64,000 nt of DNA from Bog-532 sp963830385 (GCA_963830385.1 CAWHMD010000009.1:434001-498000); one strand, 5' to 3'. Positions 17,265 through 32,885 are shown, counted from the stretch's first letter. Translations and numbers: made by a program. The notes: generated by a model not told the origin, from the sequence alone.

Positions 17265-18172
17265 CAGACAATTACGACGGCCGGGCGGGCGCCAGCGCCA
17301 AGGCAGAGACCCTGATCGAGGCGCTGCCGTGGATGATCCGATTCCACGACCAGACCGTGGTCATCAAGTACGGCGGCAACGCGATGACCGAGGAGGCCAA
17401 CAGCGCGGCCTTCGCCGAGGACCTGGTGTTCCTGCGCTACGCCGGGCTGCGGCCGGTGGTCGTGCACGGCGGCGGCCCCCAGATCACCGAGCACCTGGAC
17501 CGGCTCGGGCTGGAGACCACGTTCACCGCGGGCCTGCGGGTCACCACCCCGGAGGCCATGGACGTGGTGCGGATGGTGCTCACCGGCAAGGTCAACAAGG
17601 ACATCGTCCGGCTGATCAACCGGGACGGCCCGTTCGCGATCGGCATGTCCGGTGAGGACGCCAACCTGTTCACCGCCAGCCGCAAGCTGGCCATGGTGGA
17701 CGGCGAGCCGGTCGACATCGGGCTGGTCGGCGAGATCGAGACGACCGACCCGGGCGCGATCCGCGCGCTCATCGCCGACCGGCGGATCCCGGTGGTGTCC
17801 AGCGTCGCCCGGGGCGGGGACGGCGAGGTCTACAACGTCAACGCCGACACCGCCGCCGCCGAGCTGGCGGTCGCGCTGGGCGCGGCCAAACTGATGATCC
17901 TCACCGACGTGCCCGGCCTGTACCGGACCTGGCCGCCCACTGGCGACGTGATCCGCCGGCTCGGCGCGACCGAGCTGGAGACCATGCTGCCCGGCCTCGG
18001 CAGCGGAATGATCCCCAAGATGGGCGCCTGCCTGACAGCGGTCCGCGGCGGCGTGCCCCAGGCCCACGTGGTCGACGGCCGCCAGCCGCACGCCGTGCTG
18101 CTGGAAATCTTCACCGACTCCGGGACCGGGACCATGGTCGTTCCCGACAGCGCTGCCAACACCGGGAGGTAG
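17261..18172 (+). CDS. argB: Acetylglutamate kinase
   Basis: 303 residues starting at GTG 17261. The amino-acid-kinase fold shows the phosphate-binding IKYGGNAM (Lys36), VVHGGGPQI, a GLVGEI segment, NVNADTAAAELAVALGAAKLMILTDVPGLY and GGVPQAHVVDGRQPHAVLLEIFTDSGTGTMV. It phosphorylates N-acetylglutamate; in many bacteria it is the arginine-inhibited control point. Seven bases separate it from argD. Confidence 0.97.
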   Translation: MTDNYDGRAGASAKAETLIEALPWMIRFHDQTVVIKYGGNAMTEEANSAAFAEDLVFLRYAGLRPVVVHGGGPQITEHLDRLGLETTFTAGLRVTTPEAMDVVRMVLTGKVNKDIVRLINRDGPFAIGMSGEDANLFTASRKLAMVDGEPVDIGLVGEIETTDPGAIRALIADRRIPVVSSVARGGDGEVYNVNADTAAAELAVALGAAKLMILTDVPGLYRTWPPTGDVIRRLGATELETMLPGLGSGMIPKMGACLTAVRGGVPQAHVVDGRQPHAVLLEIFTDSGTGTMVVPDSAANTGR

Positions 18173-18179
18173 AAACACT

Positions 18180-19417
<1,238 letters not shown>

Positions 19418-19421
<4 letters not shown>

Positions 19422-20437
19422 CTGCGAAGCCGGCTCGGCCGGGGCCGCACCAGCCGCGGCACTTCCTGCGTGACGACGACCTCAGCCCGGCCGAGCAGGC
19501 CGAGGTGCTGGAGCTGGCCGCCGTCCTCAAGGCAGACCGGTTCGCGCAGCAGCCGCTGGCCGGGCCGCGCACGGTGGCGGTGATGTTCGACAAGCCGTCG
19601 CTGCGCACCCGGGTCTCGTTCGCGACCGGCATCGCCGAGCTGGGCGGCAGCCCGCTGATCATCGAGACCGGGACCACTCAGATGGGCCGGGGCGAGACGA
19701 TCGAGGACACCGCCCGGGTGCTCAGCCGTCAGGTGACCGCGATCGCCTGGCGCACGTTCGGTCAGGACCGGCTGGCCGAGCTGGCCTCGGCCAGCGACGT
19801 GCCGGTGATCAACGCGCTGACCGACAGCTTCCACCCCTGCCAGATCCTGGCCGACCTGCAGGCGATCGGGGAGGCCAAGGGCGCGCTGGCCGGCCTGACC
19901 ATGACGTTCCTGGGCGACGGGTCCAGCAACATGGCCCACTCCTACCTGCTCGGCGGGGCCACGGCCGGCCTGCAGGTGCGGATCGCGTCCCCGGCCGCCT
20001 TCCAGCCGGACCCCGCGATCCTGGACGCCGCGGCCGCGATCGGCCGCCAGACCGGCGGCAGCGCGCGCTGGGTCGAGGACCCAAAGGAGGCAGCGGCTGC
20101 CGTGGACGTGCTCGCCACCGACGTGTGGGTCTCGATGGGGCAGGACACCGAGCGGGCCGAACGGCTCGCCACCATGGCCCCCTACGCCCTCGACAACGCC
20201 AAGCTCGACCTGGCCGCCCCGGACTGCATCGTGCTGCACTGCCTGCCCGCGCACCGGGGCGAGGAGATCAGCGCCGAGGTGCTGGACGGCCCGCACAGCC
20301 GCGTCTGGGACCAGGCCGAGAACCGCCTGCACGCGCAGAAGGCGCTGCTGACCTGGCTGCTGGCCAAAAGCACCTCCAGCCCCACCGACCCCCTCGGCCC
20401 CACCAGTCCCACCAATCTCGAGGGCCACGGGCGATGA
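19418..20437 (+). CDS. argF: Ornithine carbamoyltransferase
   Basis: 339 residues. Carbamoyl-phosphate site KPSLRTRVSFATGI, then FHPCQILADLQAIGE, and the ornithine-loop cysteine in HCLPAHRGEEI. It makes citrulline from ornithine. The last ~15 residues are a Ser/Thr/Pro-rich tail beyond the usual end. The stop overlaps the argR ATG (ATGA). Confidence 0.96.
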
Positions 20438-20955
20438 CCGTGACCCGCCCCGGCACCAAAGCCTCGCGGCAGGCCTGGGTCGCGGCCACCCTGGCCGACC
20501 GGCCGGTCCGCTCGCAGGAGGAGCTGGCCCGGCTGCTGGCCGAACGGGGGATGCCGGTCACCCAGGCCACGCTGTCGCGCGACCTGGAGGAGATCGGCGC
20601 GGTCCGGGTCCGCGCGGCCGACGGCTCGCTGGTCTACGCGCTGCCCGAGGAGCCCGGCGGTCCCGGTTCCCGGCCCGGGGGAGTAGGCGCCCCGCACGAA
20701 CCCGCCTCCGGCCCGCGACTGTCGCGTACCGCCGCCGAGCTTCTGATCTCGGCCGAGGCCAGCGCCAACATGGTGGTGCTGCGGACCCCGGCGGGCGCGG
20801 CCCAGTTCCTGGCCTCGGTGCTGGACCACGCGGCCTGGCCGTCCATTCTCGGTACGGTCGCCGGCGACGATACCGTGCTGGTCATCGCCCGCGACCCGAG
20901 CGGCGGCGACGCCCTCGCGGCCCAGCTGCTCGCGCTGGCCGAGCGGCGGCACTGA
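20434..20955 (+). CDS. argR: Arginine repressor
   Basis: 173 residues. The N-terminal winged helix has RSQEELARLLAERGMPVTQATLSRDLEEIGAVRVR. A Pro/Gly-rich linker (about residues 72-95) precedes the C-terminal oligomerisation/arginine-binding domain with NMVVLRTPAGAAQFLASVLD and GTVAGDDTVLVIARD. The Asp pair that contacts arginine (GDD) is present. It most likely binds the ARG boxes at 14922-14956 and represses the whole operon, including itself. Confidence 0.96.
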   Translation: MTVTRPGTKASRQAWVAATLADRPVRSQEELARLLAERGMPVTQATLSRDLEEIGAVRVRAADGSLVYALPEEPGGPGSRPGGVGAPHEPASGPRLSRTAAELLISAEASANMVVLRTPAGAAQFLASVLDHAAWPSILGTVAGDDTVLVIARDPSGGDALAAQLLALAERRH

Positions 20956-20983
20956 CCACGACGAAGTGAGAACTGAGGAAGAC

Positions 20984-22405
20984 GTGACAGAAGCAGGGAG
21001 TGCACCACCGACCAGGCTGTGGGGCGGACGGTTCGAGTCGGGGCCGGCGGACGCGCTCGCGCGCCTGTCGGTGAGTGTGCAGTTCGACTGGCGGCTGGCC
21101 CCCTACGACCTGCTCGCGTCCCGGGCGCACACCCGCGCGCTGTTCGGCGCCGGGCTGCTCACCGAGGACGAGCGGGACGCCATGCTGGGAGCCCTGGACG
21201 ACCTGGACCGGGCCTGCCGGGACGGCAGCTTCCGGCCCACCGCGGCCGACGAGGACGTGCACACCGCGCTGGAACGCGGCCTGCTGGAGCGGCTGGGCAC
21301 GCTCGGCGGCAAGCTCCGGGCCGGCCGCAGCCGTAACGACCAGGTCGCCACCGACCTGCGGCTGTACCTGCGGGACCACGTGCGGATGATCGTGTCCCGG
21401 CTCGCCGAGCTGGAGACCGCGCTGCTCGGCCAGGCCGAGCGGCACTCCGGTGTGGCCGCCCCCGGCTTCACCCACCTGCAGCACGCCCAGCCGGTGCTGT
21501 TCTCCCACCAGCTGCTGGCCCACGTGCACGCGTTCGCCCGGGACGCGGACCGGCTGCGGGACTGGGACAAGCGGGCCGCGATCTCGCCGCTGGGCGCGGG
21601 CGCGCTGGCCGGCTCGTCGCTGCCGTTCGACCCGCGCGACCTGGCCAAGCAGCTCGGCTTCGCCGCCGCCACGACCAACTCGATGGACGCGGTCAGCGAC
21701 CGGGACTTCGCGGCCGAGTTCTGTTTCGCGGCCGCGCTGATCGGCGTGCACCTGTCCCGGCTGGGCGAGGAGATCGTGCTCTGGTCCTCGCAGGAGTTCG
21801 GCTGGATCGAGATCGACGACGCCTACGCGACCGGCTCGTCGATCATGCCGCAGAAGAAGAACCCCGACGTGGCCGAGCTCGCCCGCGGCAAGGCGGGCCG
21901 GCTGATCGGCGGCCTGACCGGGCTGCTGACCACGCTCAAGGGCCTGCCGCTGACCTACAACCGGGACCTGCAGGAGGACAAGGAGCCGGTGTTCGACGCG
22001 GTCGACACGCTGCTGCTGGTGCTGCCGGCCGTGGCTGGCCTGGTGAGCACGTTCCGGCTGCACGCGGAGCGGGTCTCGGCCAGCGCCAGCGCCGGCTTCA
22101 CGCTCGCCACCGACCTGGCCGAGTACCTGGTGCAGCGGAAGGTGCCGTTCCGCGAGGCGCACGAGATCGTCGGCCACCTGGTCGTCTGGTGCCAGGTGCA
22201 CGACGTCGAGCTGGAGGATGTCGACGACGAGGACCTGCAGCGGATCTCGCCCCACCTGACCCCCGACGTCCGCCAGGTGCTGACCGTCCGCGGCGCCCTG
22301 GACGCGCGCAAGGAGCAGGGCGGCACCGCCCCGGCCCGGGTCGCCGAGCAGCTCACCGCGCTGCGCACGCTGGCCGACCAGCACGCGGCGTGGGCGACGA
22401 GCTGA
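20984..22405 (+). CDS. argH: Argininosuccinate lyase
   Basis: 473 residues from GTG 20984, chosen because GAGGAA lies just upstream; an in-frame GTG at 20966 would add six residues. Fumarase-superfamily motifs: LWGGRFESGPADAL, AGRSRNDQVATDLRLYLR, GFTHLQHAQPVLFSHQLLAH and the signature GSSIMPQKKNPD with its catalytic Ser. It splits argininosuccinate into arginine and fumarate. It lies 28 bases after argR. argG, which supplies its substrate, is not in the window. Confidence 0.95.
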   Translation: MTEAGSAPPTRLWGGRFESGPADALARLSVSVQFDWRLAPYDLLASRAHTRALFGAGLLTEDERDAMLGALDDLDRACRDGSFRPTAADEDVHTALERGLLERLGTLGGKLRAGRSRNDQVATDLRLYLRDHVRMIVSRLAELETALLGQAERHSGVAAPGFTHLQHAQPVLFSHQLLAHVHAFARDADRLRDWDKRAAISPLGAGALAGSSLPFDPRDLAKQLGFAAATTNSMDAVSDRDFAAEFCFAAALIGVHLSRLGEEIVLWSSQEFGWIEIDDAYATGSSIMPQKKNPDVAELARGKAGRLIGGLTGLLTTLKGLPLTYNRDLQEDKEPVFDAVDTLLLVLPAVAGLVSTFRLHAERVSASASAGFTLATDLAEYLVQRKVPFREAHEIVGHLVVWCQVHDVELEDVDDEDLQRISPHLTPDVRQVLTVRGALDARKEQGGTAPARVAEQLTALRTLADQHAAWATS

Positions 22406-22477
22406 CCGGGGCCCCGCGAGCAGGAGGGCCGCGGTGCTGTCTGGACTGAGGAAGCAGGACCGAGGAACGAGGTCCGG

Positions 22478-23200
22478 ATGACGAGGGAAGACAGCGCCTT
22501 GGAGCGGCCCGGGAGCGAGCGGGGTAATCAAACACTGCCCCGGGAATTCTTCAGCCGGCGGTCGCTCGACGTGGCGCCGGCCCTCCTGGGCTGCGTGCTG
22601 GAGACCGACAGCGCGGCCGGCCCGGTGGCGGTCCGGATCACCGAGGTCGAGGCCTACAGTGGCCAGACCGACCCGGCCTCGCACGCCTACCGCCGCAAGT
22701 CCGGCCGCAATCAGGTCATGTTCGGCCCGCCCGGCCACGCCTACGTGTACCAGATCTACGGCCTGCACTTCTGCGTCAACCTGGTCTGCCAGCCGGCCGG
22801 GGTGGCGGAGGCGGTGCTGCTGCGGGCGGGCCAGGTGGTGGAGGGGGAAGAGGTGGCCTGGGAACGCCGCCCGGCCGCCCGGTCCGGGATCCAGCTGGCC
22901 CGCGGCCCGGCCCTGCTGTGCCAGGTGCTGGCCATCGACCGCCGGTTCGACGGCACCGACGTGTGCGCCGAGGACTCGCCGGTGCGGATGCGCGGCCCGC
23001 GGCCCGGGGACGCGCCCGCCCCCGGCCTGATCCGGACCGGGCCCCGGGTTGGCGTGACCCAGGCCGCCGATTACCCCTGGCGATACTGGATCGACGGCGA
23101 CCGCTCGGTCTCCGCCTACCGCCGGGCGGTGCCCCGGAAGCGGGCCGAAGCGCAAACGGTTACCACTACCGGCCCCGAAGGTGGCACCATTCAGCCGTGA
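22478..23200 (+). CDS. DNA-3-methyladenine glycosylase, AAG/MPG family
   Basis: 240 residues. Family landmarks are the REFF start of the domain (PREFFSRRSLDVAPALLGCVL), the catalytic Glu region ITEVEAYSGQTDPASHAYR, the minor-groove loop MFGPPGHAYVYQIYGLHFCVNLV and GPALLCQVLAIDRRFDG. It removes 3-alkylated purines and hypoxanthine from DNA, starting base excision repair. It overlaps tyrS by 4 bases, so the two are co-transcribed. A neighbour pair of this kind after argH is common in streptomycetes. Confidence 0.92.
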   Translation: MTREDSALERPGSERGNQTLPREFFSRRSLDVAPALLGCVLETDSAAGPVAVRITEVEAYSGQTDPASHAYRRKSGRNQVMFGPPGHAYVYQIYGLHFCVNLVCQPAGVAEAVLLRAGQVVEGEEVAWERRPAARSGIQLARGPALLCQVLAIDRRFDGTDVCAEDSPVRMRGPRPGDAPAPGLIRTGPRVGVTQAADYPWRYWIDGDRSVSAYRRAVPRKRAEAQTVTTTGPEGGTIQP

Positions 23201-24483
23201 CCGACATCATCGACGAGCTGGCCTGGCGCGGGCTCATATCGCAGTCGACGGACCTGGAGGACCTGCGCAAGGCCCTCGATTCCGGGCCGGTGACGCTCTA
23301 CGGCGGGTTCGACCCGACCGCGCCCGGCCTGCACATCGGTAACCTCGTGCTGCTGCTCACCCTGCGCCGGTTCCAGCTGGCCGGTCACCGCCCGATCGGC
23401 CTGGTCGGCGGGGCCACCGGCCTGATCGGCGACCCGAGCGGCAAGTCGGCCGAACGGGTCCTGAACCCCCGCGAGACCGTCGCCGAGTGGGTCGACCGGA
23501 TCCGGGCCGAGGTGGAACGGTTCCTGGAGTTCGGCGACATCCCGAACAGCGCGACGATCGTCAGCAACCTGGACTGGACCGCCGGCCTGCCGGTGCTGGA
23601 GTTCCTGCGCGACATCGGCAAGCACTTCCCGGTCAACCAGATGCTGGCCCGGGAGTCGGTCAGGGCCCGGCTGGAAGCGGGCGGGATCAGCTACACCGAG
23701 TTCAGCTACCAGATCCTGCAGGCCATGGACTTCCTCGAGCTGTTCCGGCGGCGGGACTGCATCCTGCAGATCGGCGGCAGCGACCAGTGGGGCAACCTGG
23801 TGGCCGGCGTGGACCTGATCCGCCGGGCCGAAGGCGGCTCGGCCCACGCCCTGGCCACCCCGCTGATCACCAAGCCGGACGGCACCAAGTACGGCAAGTC
23901 CGAGGGCGGCGCCATCTGGATCAGCCCCGACCTGATGAGCCCGTACGCGTTCTACCAGTTCTGGCTCAACGTGGGCGACAGCGAGGTGCCCGGCCTGCTC
24001 AAGGTGTTCACGTTCCGGTCCCGCGAAGAGATCGAGGAGCTGGAGCGCCAGACCGCCGAGAACCCGCGGGCCCGGACCGGGCAGCGCACCCTGGCCGAAG
24101 ACGTCACGACGCTGGTACACGGAGCCGACGCCACCGCCCGGGTGATCGCGGCCAGCCGGGCCCTGTTCGGCCAGGGCGACCTGGCCGGCATCGACGAGCT
24201 GACCCTGGCCGACGCCGTCACCGAGGTGCCAAATACCGAGGTCTTCCTGGCTGCCCCGGATGAGGCGCTGCCGTCGATCGTCGATCTGATGGCCCTGACC
24301 GGCATCGTGCCCAGCAAGTCGGCGGCCCGGCGGACCATCGCCGAAGGCGGCGCCTACCTCAACAACGCCAAGGTCACCGCCGAGGACGCCGTGCCCTCAC
24401 GCGCCGACCTCCTGCACGGGCGGTACCTCATCCTGCGCCGGGGCAAGCGGTCTGTCGGTGCCGCCGACGTCCGGGTTGCCTGA
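23197..24483 (+). CDS. tyrS: Tyrosine-tRNA ligase
   Basis: 428 residues, class I synthetase of the TyrRS bacterial type. The HIGH motif is GLHIGN, the KMSKS loop is KYGKS (in DGTKYGKSEGGAIWI), the Tyr-binding region is YTEFSYQILQAMDFLELF with GGSDQWGN, and an S4 RNA-binding domain ends the protein (SKSAARRTIAEGGAYLNN). GTG 23197 overlaps the upstream glycosylase stop. The first rRNA operon follows on the same strand. Confidence 0.97.
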   Translation: MTDIIDELAWRGLISQSTDLEDLRKALDSGPVTLYGGFDPTAPGLHIGNLVLLLTLRRFQLAGHRPIGLVGGATGLIGDPSGKSAERVLNPRETVAEWVDRIRAEVERFLEFGDIPNSATIVSNLDWTAGLPVLEFLRDIGKHFPVNQMLARESVRARLEAGGISYTEFSYQILQAMDFLELFRRRDCILQIGGSDQWGNLVAGVDLIRRAEGGSAHALATPLITKPDGTKYGKSEGGAIWISPDLMSPYAFYQFWLNVGDSEVPGLLKVFTFRSREEIEELERQTAENPRARTGQRTLAEDVTTLVHGADATARVIAASRALFGQGDLAGIDELTLADAVTEVPNTEVFLAAPDEALPSIVDLMALTGIVPSKSAARRTIAEGGAYLNNAKVTAEDAVPSRADLLHGRYLILRRGKRSVGAADVRVA

Positions 24484-24822
24484 CGGCCGCGGCCAGCCCG
24501 GCCCTCCGTTTTCGTATGGATCGGATCGGTTGGACCGGAATATCCGAACGGGCAGAGAAGTTATAACCCTCCACATGGCCAACAGCGTCCGAACCACAGC
24601 TGCCGGCGTGTAAGGTAGGGACTACCGCACCACGGAGCCGGAAACGGCCCTGTAGCTGCGGGCCCGTACTGGGATCGAATGCTTTTCGGCAGATCGGTCG
24701 CGGCGGGACCCCGGGACAAATTCGATTTTGGATAACGCGCATCAGCGTCATCCGGATCAGATAAGGTTTCGGAGGCCGGGCGGATCGCCCACCTGTTTTC
24801 CAGAATCCCTCGCGGGTCTGGT

Positions 24823-24851
24823 TTGACGGGTAGGAATGCGTCCGGTAAGTT
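24823..24851 (+). promoter_or_regulatory. Promoter of the first rRNA operon
   Basis: TTGACG (24823-24828), a 17-base spacer and TAAGTT (24846-24851) form a good sigma-A type promoter. TAGAGT at 24851-24856 is an alternative -10. Transcription would begin near 24858, about 230 bases before 16S. The rest of the gap after tyrS (24484-24822) shows no gene; TAAGGT at 24611 and 24762 could be further -10 elements, but good -35 partners are lacking. Confidence 0.65.
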
Positions 24852-24898
24852 AGAGTAGTTGCCCTGGATGCGGCTGTGAGGCTGCTGATGGTGTGCAT

Positions 24899-24966
24899 CT
24901 GTTCCTTGAGAACTCAACAGCGTGCTAAAAGCCAGTGCATTAAGCACATACCCCCGTCGACGGGGG
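24899..24966 (+). promoter_or_regulatory. rRNA leader: boxA-like antitermination site and hairpin
   Basis: TGTTCCTTGAGAACTCAACA (24899-24918) is the conserved actinobacterial leader element that resembles boxA/boxB of Nus antitermination. The hairpin CCCCCG-TCGA-CGGGGG (24951-24966) follows. A related TTTTGAGAACTGCATAG lies in the spacer before 23S (26915-26931). The same elements are present in the second operon 8258 bases later. Confidence 0.55.
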
Positions 24967-25090
24967 CTGGTCCTTTGGGGCTGGTTCGCCGTCACGGAGA
25001 TATGCCATGATCACTCCGCCGTTTTGGCGGGGTGCTCTCTGGAATGGTTTGCATTCCGTGTGGCGTGAGCCTGCGGTTTGTATATATGCA

Positions 25091-30153
<5,063 letters not shown>

Positions 30154-30232
30154 CTACACTCAATCTTGCTCATTTGCGTCCACTATGCGGTTCCCGGGAT
30201 ACGGTCGGGAATCCGATTGATAACTCCATAGC

Positions 30233-30350
30233 GTTTCGGCGGCCATAGCGAAGGGGAAACACCCGGTCCCATTCCGAACCCGGAAGTTAAGCCCTTCTGC
30301 GCCGATGGTACTGCGCGGGGGACCGCGTGGGAGAGTAGGACGCCGCCGGG
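30233..30350 (+). rRNA. rrf: 5S ribosomal RNA, operon 1
   Basis: About 118 nucleotides, starting GTTTCGGCGGCCATAGCG and ending GACGCCGCCGGGC. The interior contains the conserved CCCATTCCGAACCCGGAAGT and TGGTACTGC segments. Terminal bases GGCGGC and GCCGCC pair to close the molecule. It is the third gene of the operon. Confidence 0.95.
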
Positions 30351-30359
30351 CATATTTGA

Positions 30360-30400
30360 AGGAGGCTGCTCCCCGAAAGGGTCGAGCAGCCTCCTTTTTT
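30360..30400 (+). terminator. Intrinsic terminator of rRNA operon 1
   Basis: A 12-bp stem AGGAGGCTGCTC/GAGCAGCCTCCT (30360-30371 with 30384-30395), capped by a CCC-GAAA-GGG inner helix, is followed by TTTTTT. This is a textbook Rho-independent terminator. Confidence 0.92.
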
Positions 30401-30450
30401 GTTTGCCGAGGTGGAGACGCTTCCGGCTGCTCGATGCGGGGAGGGCGTCT

Positions 30451-31366
30451 TCAGGGCTGGCTGCCGTGCCCGGCCAGAGGTGCCAGGGCGCTGGCGATTC
30501 GCTGGCATCGAGCAGGATCGACCGTGAGCCCGTTCTCCAGTCCCCAGAGCCAGTAGTCGACGGTTCGGACGAAGCCCCAGGCGGTTGCCTTGGCCTGGTC
30601 CAGGTTCCCGTTCTCGGCGATGGTGCCGAGCAGGCCGGTGATGGCTTGCGCGTCGGGAAGCTCGTCGGCCCGGGTCCAGAGCAGGTCCGCCACCGAGCGT
30701 TCGGGGGCGCCCACGGCCGCGCGGGGGTCGATCGCCGCCCAGGGCTGGCCTGGCCGCTTGCTGGCGAGGATGTTGCCGTAGTGCAAGTCGGTGTGGACCA
30801 GCAAGCGAGCGGGATCGCCGGCCAGGTCCGCCGCGAGCCTGACCGCCAGCGCGATCCACTGGCCGGGAACGGGATCGTGAAGCGAGCGCTGGCGTGCCGG
30901 GATCGTCGTGGTGAGCTGGCGGGCCTCGGCTCGCACCGACGGGAAGGACCCGGACGCCTCGACGGCAAGAGTGCGGACAAGGGCTCCCGCGGTGGCGGCG
31001 GCCTCGGCAAGAGGAATGTCGGCCAGCGACCGCGAGGCATCAAGGCGCTCCAGGAGCAGGGCCCCGCGGGGCACGTCAGCGGCGACCAGTTCGACGATCC
31101 CCCGTCCCCGCCATTCGGTCAGTGCGTCCGGCCTCGCCCCTGGTCTGGTCAGCTGGCCAGGCCAGCTTGAGTGCGAGCGGCCGGCTGTCTTCGCGGACGG
31201 GAAAGACGACCGCGTGGCATCCATGCCAGAACAGGTCGCCGGCGGTGATCAGTTTCCACTGGCGGGCCAGGTCGTGCAGCAGGGAGGGCACTGCGGCCAT
31301 CCATGCCCGTCCCTCCGGCGAATCGACCGCGGCGAGGTCGGGGACGGTCAGGTCCGGGCCTGACTC
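30451..31366 (-). pseudogene. APH(6)/hydroxyurea-type aminoglycoside phosphotransferase, broken
   Basis: Two frames together resemble streptomycin 6-phosphotransferase relatives. The N-terminal piece reads VDSPEGRAWMAAVPSLL, then GDLFWHGCHAVVFPVREDSRPLALKLAWPAD. The second frame continues DALTEWRGRGIVELV, RGALLLERLD, the catalytic loop LLVHTDLHYGNILA and AIDPRAAVG, ending with WLWGLENGL. The frames join if one extra G near 31124 is removed, giving GEADALTEW. No start codon is found between the stop at 31367 and Met 31300, so the 5' end also looks damaged. Function is probably lost unless the break is a sequencing error and a start at 31300 is used. Confidence 0.75.
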
Positions 31367-31374
31367 TTATCTTT

Positions 31375-31648
31375 CTAGTGCGTACCTCGAGGTGCTGGCC
31401 GGCGCGGATCTGCACGGTGCGATACCGGCGGGCGGTGCGGACGAACTTTGGTCACGTAGCCCGTGAGCCCGGCCAGGGTCCTGGCCTTCGCCTCGAGCTC
31501 GCGGTTGACGCTCTTTGTCGCGCCGTCAAGGGCGATGAACCGGTCCGTTTCACTGGGGTGAGCCCGGCGACTGCCTTGGCGGCCTCGGCGACCTTGCTCG
31601 CCGGCTCGATAATCCACGCCAGCACGAGCTGCCTGATAAAACTCAGGT
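31375..31648 (-). pseudogene. Transposase remnant, IS4/IS1634-like
   Basis: One frame reads LSFIRQLVLAWIIEPASK, the next ETDRFIALDGATKSVNRELE followed by ARTLAGLTGYVT. These resemble separate parts of DDE transposases of the IS1634/IS4 group, joined here with internal sequence missing and a frame change. No terminal inverted repeats or intact ORF are visible, so it is a dead remnant. It suggests that insertion-sequence activity helped build the island between the two rRNA operons. Confidence 0.5.
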
Positions 31649-31663
31649 CTTACGTGCCGTTGC

Positions 31664-31678
31664 TACACTGCAGCCATG
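31664..31678 (+). promoter_or_regulatory. Leaderless-type promoter of the toxin-antitoxin pair
   Basis: TACACT (31664-31669) is a TANNNT -10 placed so that transcription should start at the A of ATG 31676. There is no Shine-Dalgarno in CTGCAGCC upstream. A clear -35 is not seen. Confidence 0.45.
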
Positions 31679-31855
31679 ACCGAGCAGGCCAGGCCGCACG
31701 ACGCCGGCGACCCGCAGGACGAGGCGCCGCGCCTGCCGCGGCACCTGGCCGCGCTCGTCGGTGCGCTCAGCGGGCCGGCCGATCTGGGCCGTAACCATGA
31801 CAAGTACCTGGCGTACCCCGACCGCGAGACCGACGGCGGAGCGGCTTCCGCGTGA
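31676..31855 (+). CDS. Putative antitoxin of a VapBC-like module
   Basis: 59 residues: MTEQARPHDAGDPQDE at the start, a middle RLPRHLAALVGALSGPADL, and an end with LAYPDRETDGGAASA. It has no recognisable DNA-binding motif. Assignment rests on size, acidic character and its 4-base GTGA overlap with the PIN-domain gene, the standard type II arrangement. It would neutralise the toxin and may autoregulate the pair. The promoter appears leaderless. Confidence 0.6.
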   Translation: MTEQARPHDAGDPQDEAPRLPRHLAALVGALSGPADLGRNHDKYLAYPDRETDGGAASA

Positions 31856-32289
31856 TCTTGTGCGACACGGGACCGTTGGTCGCCGCCTTCAACCGTGCCG
31901 ACGCTGACCATCGGCGTTGCGCGGAGTTCCTCACCCGGAACTGGACCCGGCTCGTGATTCCATCGCTGGCCGTTACCGAGGTCTGCCACCTCCTGTCCGA
32001 TCCCCGGCGCCGGGGCCGTCCCGCCCTCGCCGCCGAGTTCTGCGAGGCGATCGCCGACGACGAGCTCCGGGTGATCGAGGCGACCCCCTACGACTACCGC
32101 CGCATGGCTGAACTACTGACCACTTACGCCTCGTTGCGTCTTCAGGCGGTCGACGCCTGCGTGGTGGCGCTGGCCGAGCGACTGGACGTCCGGGAGGTCG
32201 CCGCCCTCGACCGGCGTGACTTCCAGGTCATCGCGCCCCGTCATCTCCCCCGCGGCGAACGGCTCAGGCTGCTGCCGGACGGTTCCTGA
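31852..32289 (+). CDS. PIN-domain toxin, VapC-like ribonuclease
   Basis: 145 residues. The acidic active site of PIN nucleases is complete: Asp5 in MILCDTGPLVAAF, Glu43 in LAVTEVCHLL, Asp101 in LQAVDACVVALAERL, and Asp120/Asp123 in AALDRRDF. VapC-type toxins cleave tRNA or rRNA when released from their antitoxin. The GTG start overlaps the antitoxin stop. The pair sits between two nearly identical rRNA operons, in a segment that homologous recombination between them would delete. Confidence 0.85.
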   Translation: MILCDTGPLVAAFNRADADHRRCAEFLTRNWTRLVIPSLAVTEVCHLLSDPRRRGRPALAAEFCEAIADDELRVIEATPYDYRRMAELLTTYASLRLQAVDACVVALAERLDVREVAALDRRDFQVIAPRHLPRGERLRLLPDGS

Positions 32290-32885
32290 TCCCACGGGGG
32301 GTGCCACCACGGGGGTTGTGCCACCAACCCCTGCGGGGTCGCCGTCACCATCTCGCGGGCACACCGGCCGGCGGCCAGCTGCGGGTCACGTATCGGTCGA
32401 TGTCGCCCCGCCGCGGCGCGGGCGGCTACGGCCGGCTTCCGGCCTGCGGTGTGATGGTCCGCAGCCGAGCCTCCCGGGCGGCCAGGGGGACGCCTGCTTC
32501 GTGCGATGTTGCTCACGTGGTCGCTGGCGTACGCCGCGGGTTCAGACCGGGATGCCAGTCTTGGCTGAGACGGCCCGGGCGGCCCGGCACCTTTGATGCC
32601 CCCAGACCGGTCGCCGCTGGATTGCGATGCCGGCACAGTAATCCCGGCGGGGCGGCAATCCCGGCGGGGCGGCCAGCCTGGCTATCGGCCGGCGCGTTTG
32701 CCCGGGAGAGCTCCCGGGCATGAGTGCGTCAACGGCCCCACCCGGGGGCCCTCCGCGATGATCTAAGAAGATCCTTAGGGAGATTTTCGGGATCCTGTCC
32801 TGCGGCCGAAGGCCGCTGACCTTGGTAGATATCCCGGCTTAGGGTGCAGACCCGGCGCCGGTCGGTTACGGCACGCCGTCCCGAT
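32290..32885. other. Non-coding stretch with a 17-bp tandem repeat
   Basis: I see no convincing gene here; ORFs in all frames have no family-like features. AATCCCGGCGGGGCGGC is repeated in tandem at 32640-32656 and 32657-32673. CTAAG-N6-CTTAG lies near 32764-32780. The segment leads into the promoters of the second rRNA operon. Confidence 0.5.
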
